Assembly (NCBI GenBank): GCA_905200435.1
Contig: CAJKKJ010000038.1
Span: 1 to 7,172 of the forward strand
DNA length: 7,172 nt
Reading direction: 5' to 3'
Source: an uncultured Bacillota bacterium
GTDB taxonomy: Bacteria > Bacillota_I > Bacilli_A > RF39 > UBA660
Within the stretch, counting starts at the first letter, position 1, and every line of letters begins with the position of its first letter. Below are positions 6,652 to 7,172 of the stretch, piece by piece. Position numbers and translations under genes: made by a program. A model generated the notes under the pieces. The model saw nothing but the letters and a program-made list of their open reading frames with translations. It searched no databases and was not told the DNA's origin.

Positions 6652-7172
6652 ATGAGAAAAATAGTAGGTTTGTTTATAGCATTTATAAGTATATTAAGTA
6701 TTGATGTAGTTTATGCACATCCAGGTAGAACTGATAAAAGTGGATGTCACAAGTGCCACACTAATTGCGCTTCTTGGGGACTAGCTGATGGTGAAAAACA
6801 TTGTCATAATGGAAATACATATTCTAATTCAAAAGGACAAGTGTATCGTTCTGATGGAACATTAATAAAAAATAATAAGCAAGTTGTTAAGAGTAGTGAT
6901 AACACTTTAAAAAATGTTTATGTAGATGACGAAAGTATTGAAATATCAGATATCATGTTTTATGAAACAAAAGAAGAAAATGTAAAAATAAAGGTTGAAA
7001 CAAATAGTTCAAAAGCAAAATATAGCATAAAGAATAAAAAATTAAAAATTGGTGAAAATATAATTTCGATACAAGTAATTGCTGAAAACGGAAGAAAAAA
7101 AGATTATACATTAAATATAACAAGAAGAGAATTAAGTAATAATACCAATATAAATGTAAGTGTAAATAATAA
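6652..7172 (+). CDS. Secreted YHYH-like protein with His/Cys-rich motif and probable cadherin-like beta-sandwich, 3' truncated
   Basis: The frame is open from ATG 6652 (AGAGGT ribosome binding site 3 bases upstream of the start) to the window end, 173 complete codons with no stop. Residues 1-22 are a signal peptide: basic MRK, a hydrophobic core and VYA before His23. The mature N-terminus reads HPGRTDKSGCHKCHTNC, then WGLADGEKHCHNG. Cys and His cluster at H23, C32, H33, C35, H36, C39, H50, C51 and H52. This matches the HPGRTD...GxHxC...GxYHYHNG module of proteins annotated as YHYH domain-containing. A metal-binding role is plausible but unproven. Residues from about 86 (LKNVYVDD, later GENIISIQVIAENG and DYTLNITR) resemble a cadherin-like beta-sandwich domain (PF12733), usually an extracellular module. 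An Asn-rich stretch follows at the edge. The family has no firmly known function and no link to arginine metabolism is visible. The gene is transcribed separately from the arc operon. Confidence 0.85.
   Translation, partial: MRKIVGLFIAFISILSIDVVYAHPGRTDKSGCHKCHTNCASWGLADGEKHCHNGNTYSNSKGQVYRSDGTLIKNNKQVVKSSDNTLKNVYVDDESIEISDIMFYETKEENVKIKVETNSSKAKYSIKNKKLKIGENIISIQVIAENGRKKDYTLNITRRELSNNTNINVSVNN

Noticed and set aside
6745..6759. CHKCH as a haem c attachment site
   Set aside because: The surrounding HPGRTD...GEKHCHNG pattern matches YHYH-type secreted proteins, and nothing else here suggests a c-type cytochrome or respiration.

Overview
The window is very AT-rich (roughly 30% GC by eye). It has strong AGGAGG-type ribosome binding sites, tightly packed genes on one strand, TAA stops throughout and tryptophan encoded by TGG with no in-frame TGA, so the standard bacterial code fits. 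Together with a DUF285/BspA-like surface repeat protein, an arginine deiminase operon and a YfcC-type permease, this suggests a low-GC Firmicute of the Bacilli/Mollicutes-related, probably host-associated fermentative type. The lineage call is inference.

Layout: (1) 1-1784 is the 3' part of a large surface-type protein. It has a probable TasA/SipW-cargo-like N-terminal region, then a cap region, then about ten 26-residue DUF285 repeats. It ends at a clear intrinsic terminator (1791-1829). (2) 1838-6593 is one self-contained transcription unit for arginine fermentation. An extended -10 promoter drives three cistrons: a 770-residue protein that joins arginine deiminase (ArcA) to a complete ornithine carbamoyltransferase (ArcB), then carbamate kinase (ArcC), then a YfcC/DcuC-family permease that probably acts as the arginine/ornithine exchanger (ArcD). 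Both cistron junctions are 8-base overlaps, and an intrinsic terminator closes the unit. (3) 6605-7172 holds a new promoter and the 5' part of a small secreted protein with a His/Cys-rich N-terminal motif (YHYH-like), probably followed by a cadherin-like beta-sandwich domain. It runs off the window.

How the genes work together: the permease would import arginine and export ornithine. The fused enzyme would convert arginine to citrulline plus ammonia, then citrulline plus phosphate to ornithine plus carbamoyl phosphate. Carbamate kinase would use carbamoyl phosphate to make ATP. The whole catabolic pathway is present without a separate arcB because arcB is the second half of the first gene. 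This ArcA-ArcB fusion, with all catalytic motifs of both halves intact, is the most notable thing in the window. The flanking genes have their own promoters or terminators and look unrelated to arginine metabolism.
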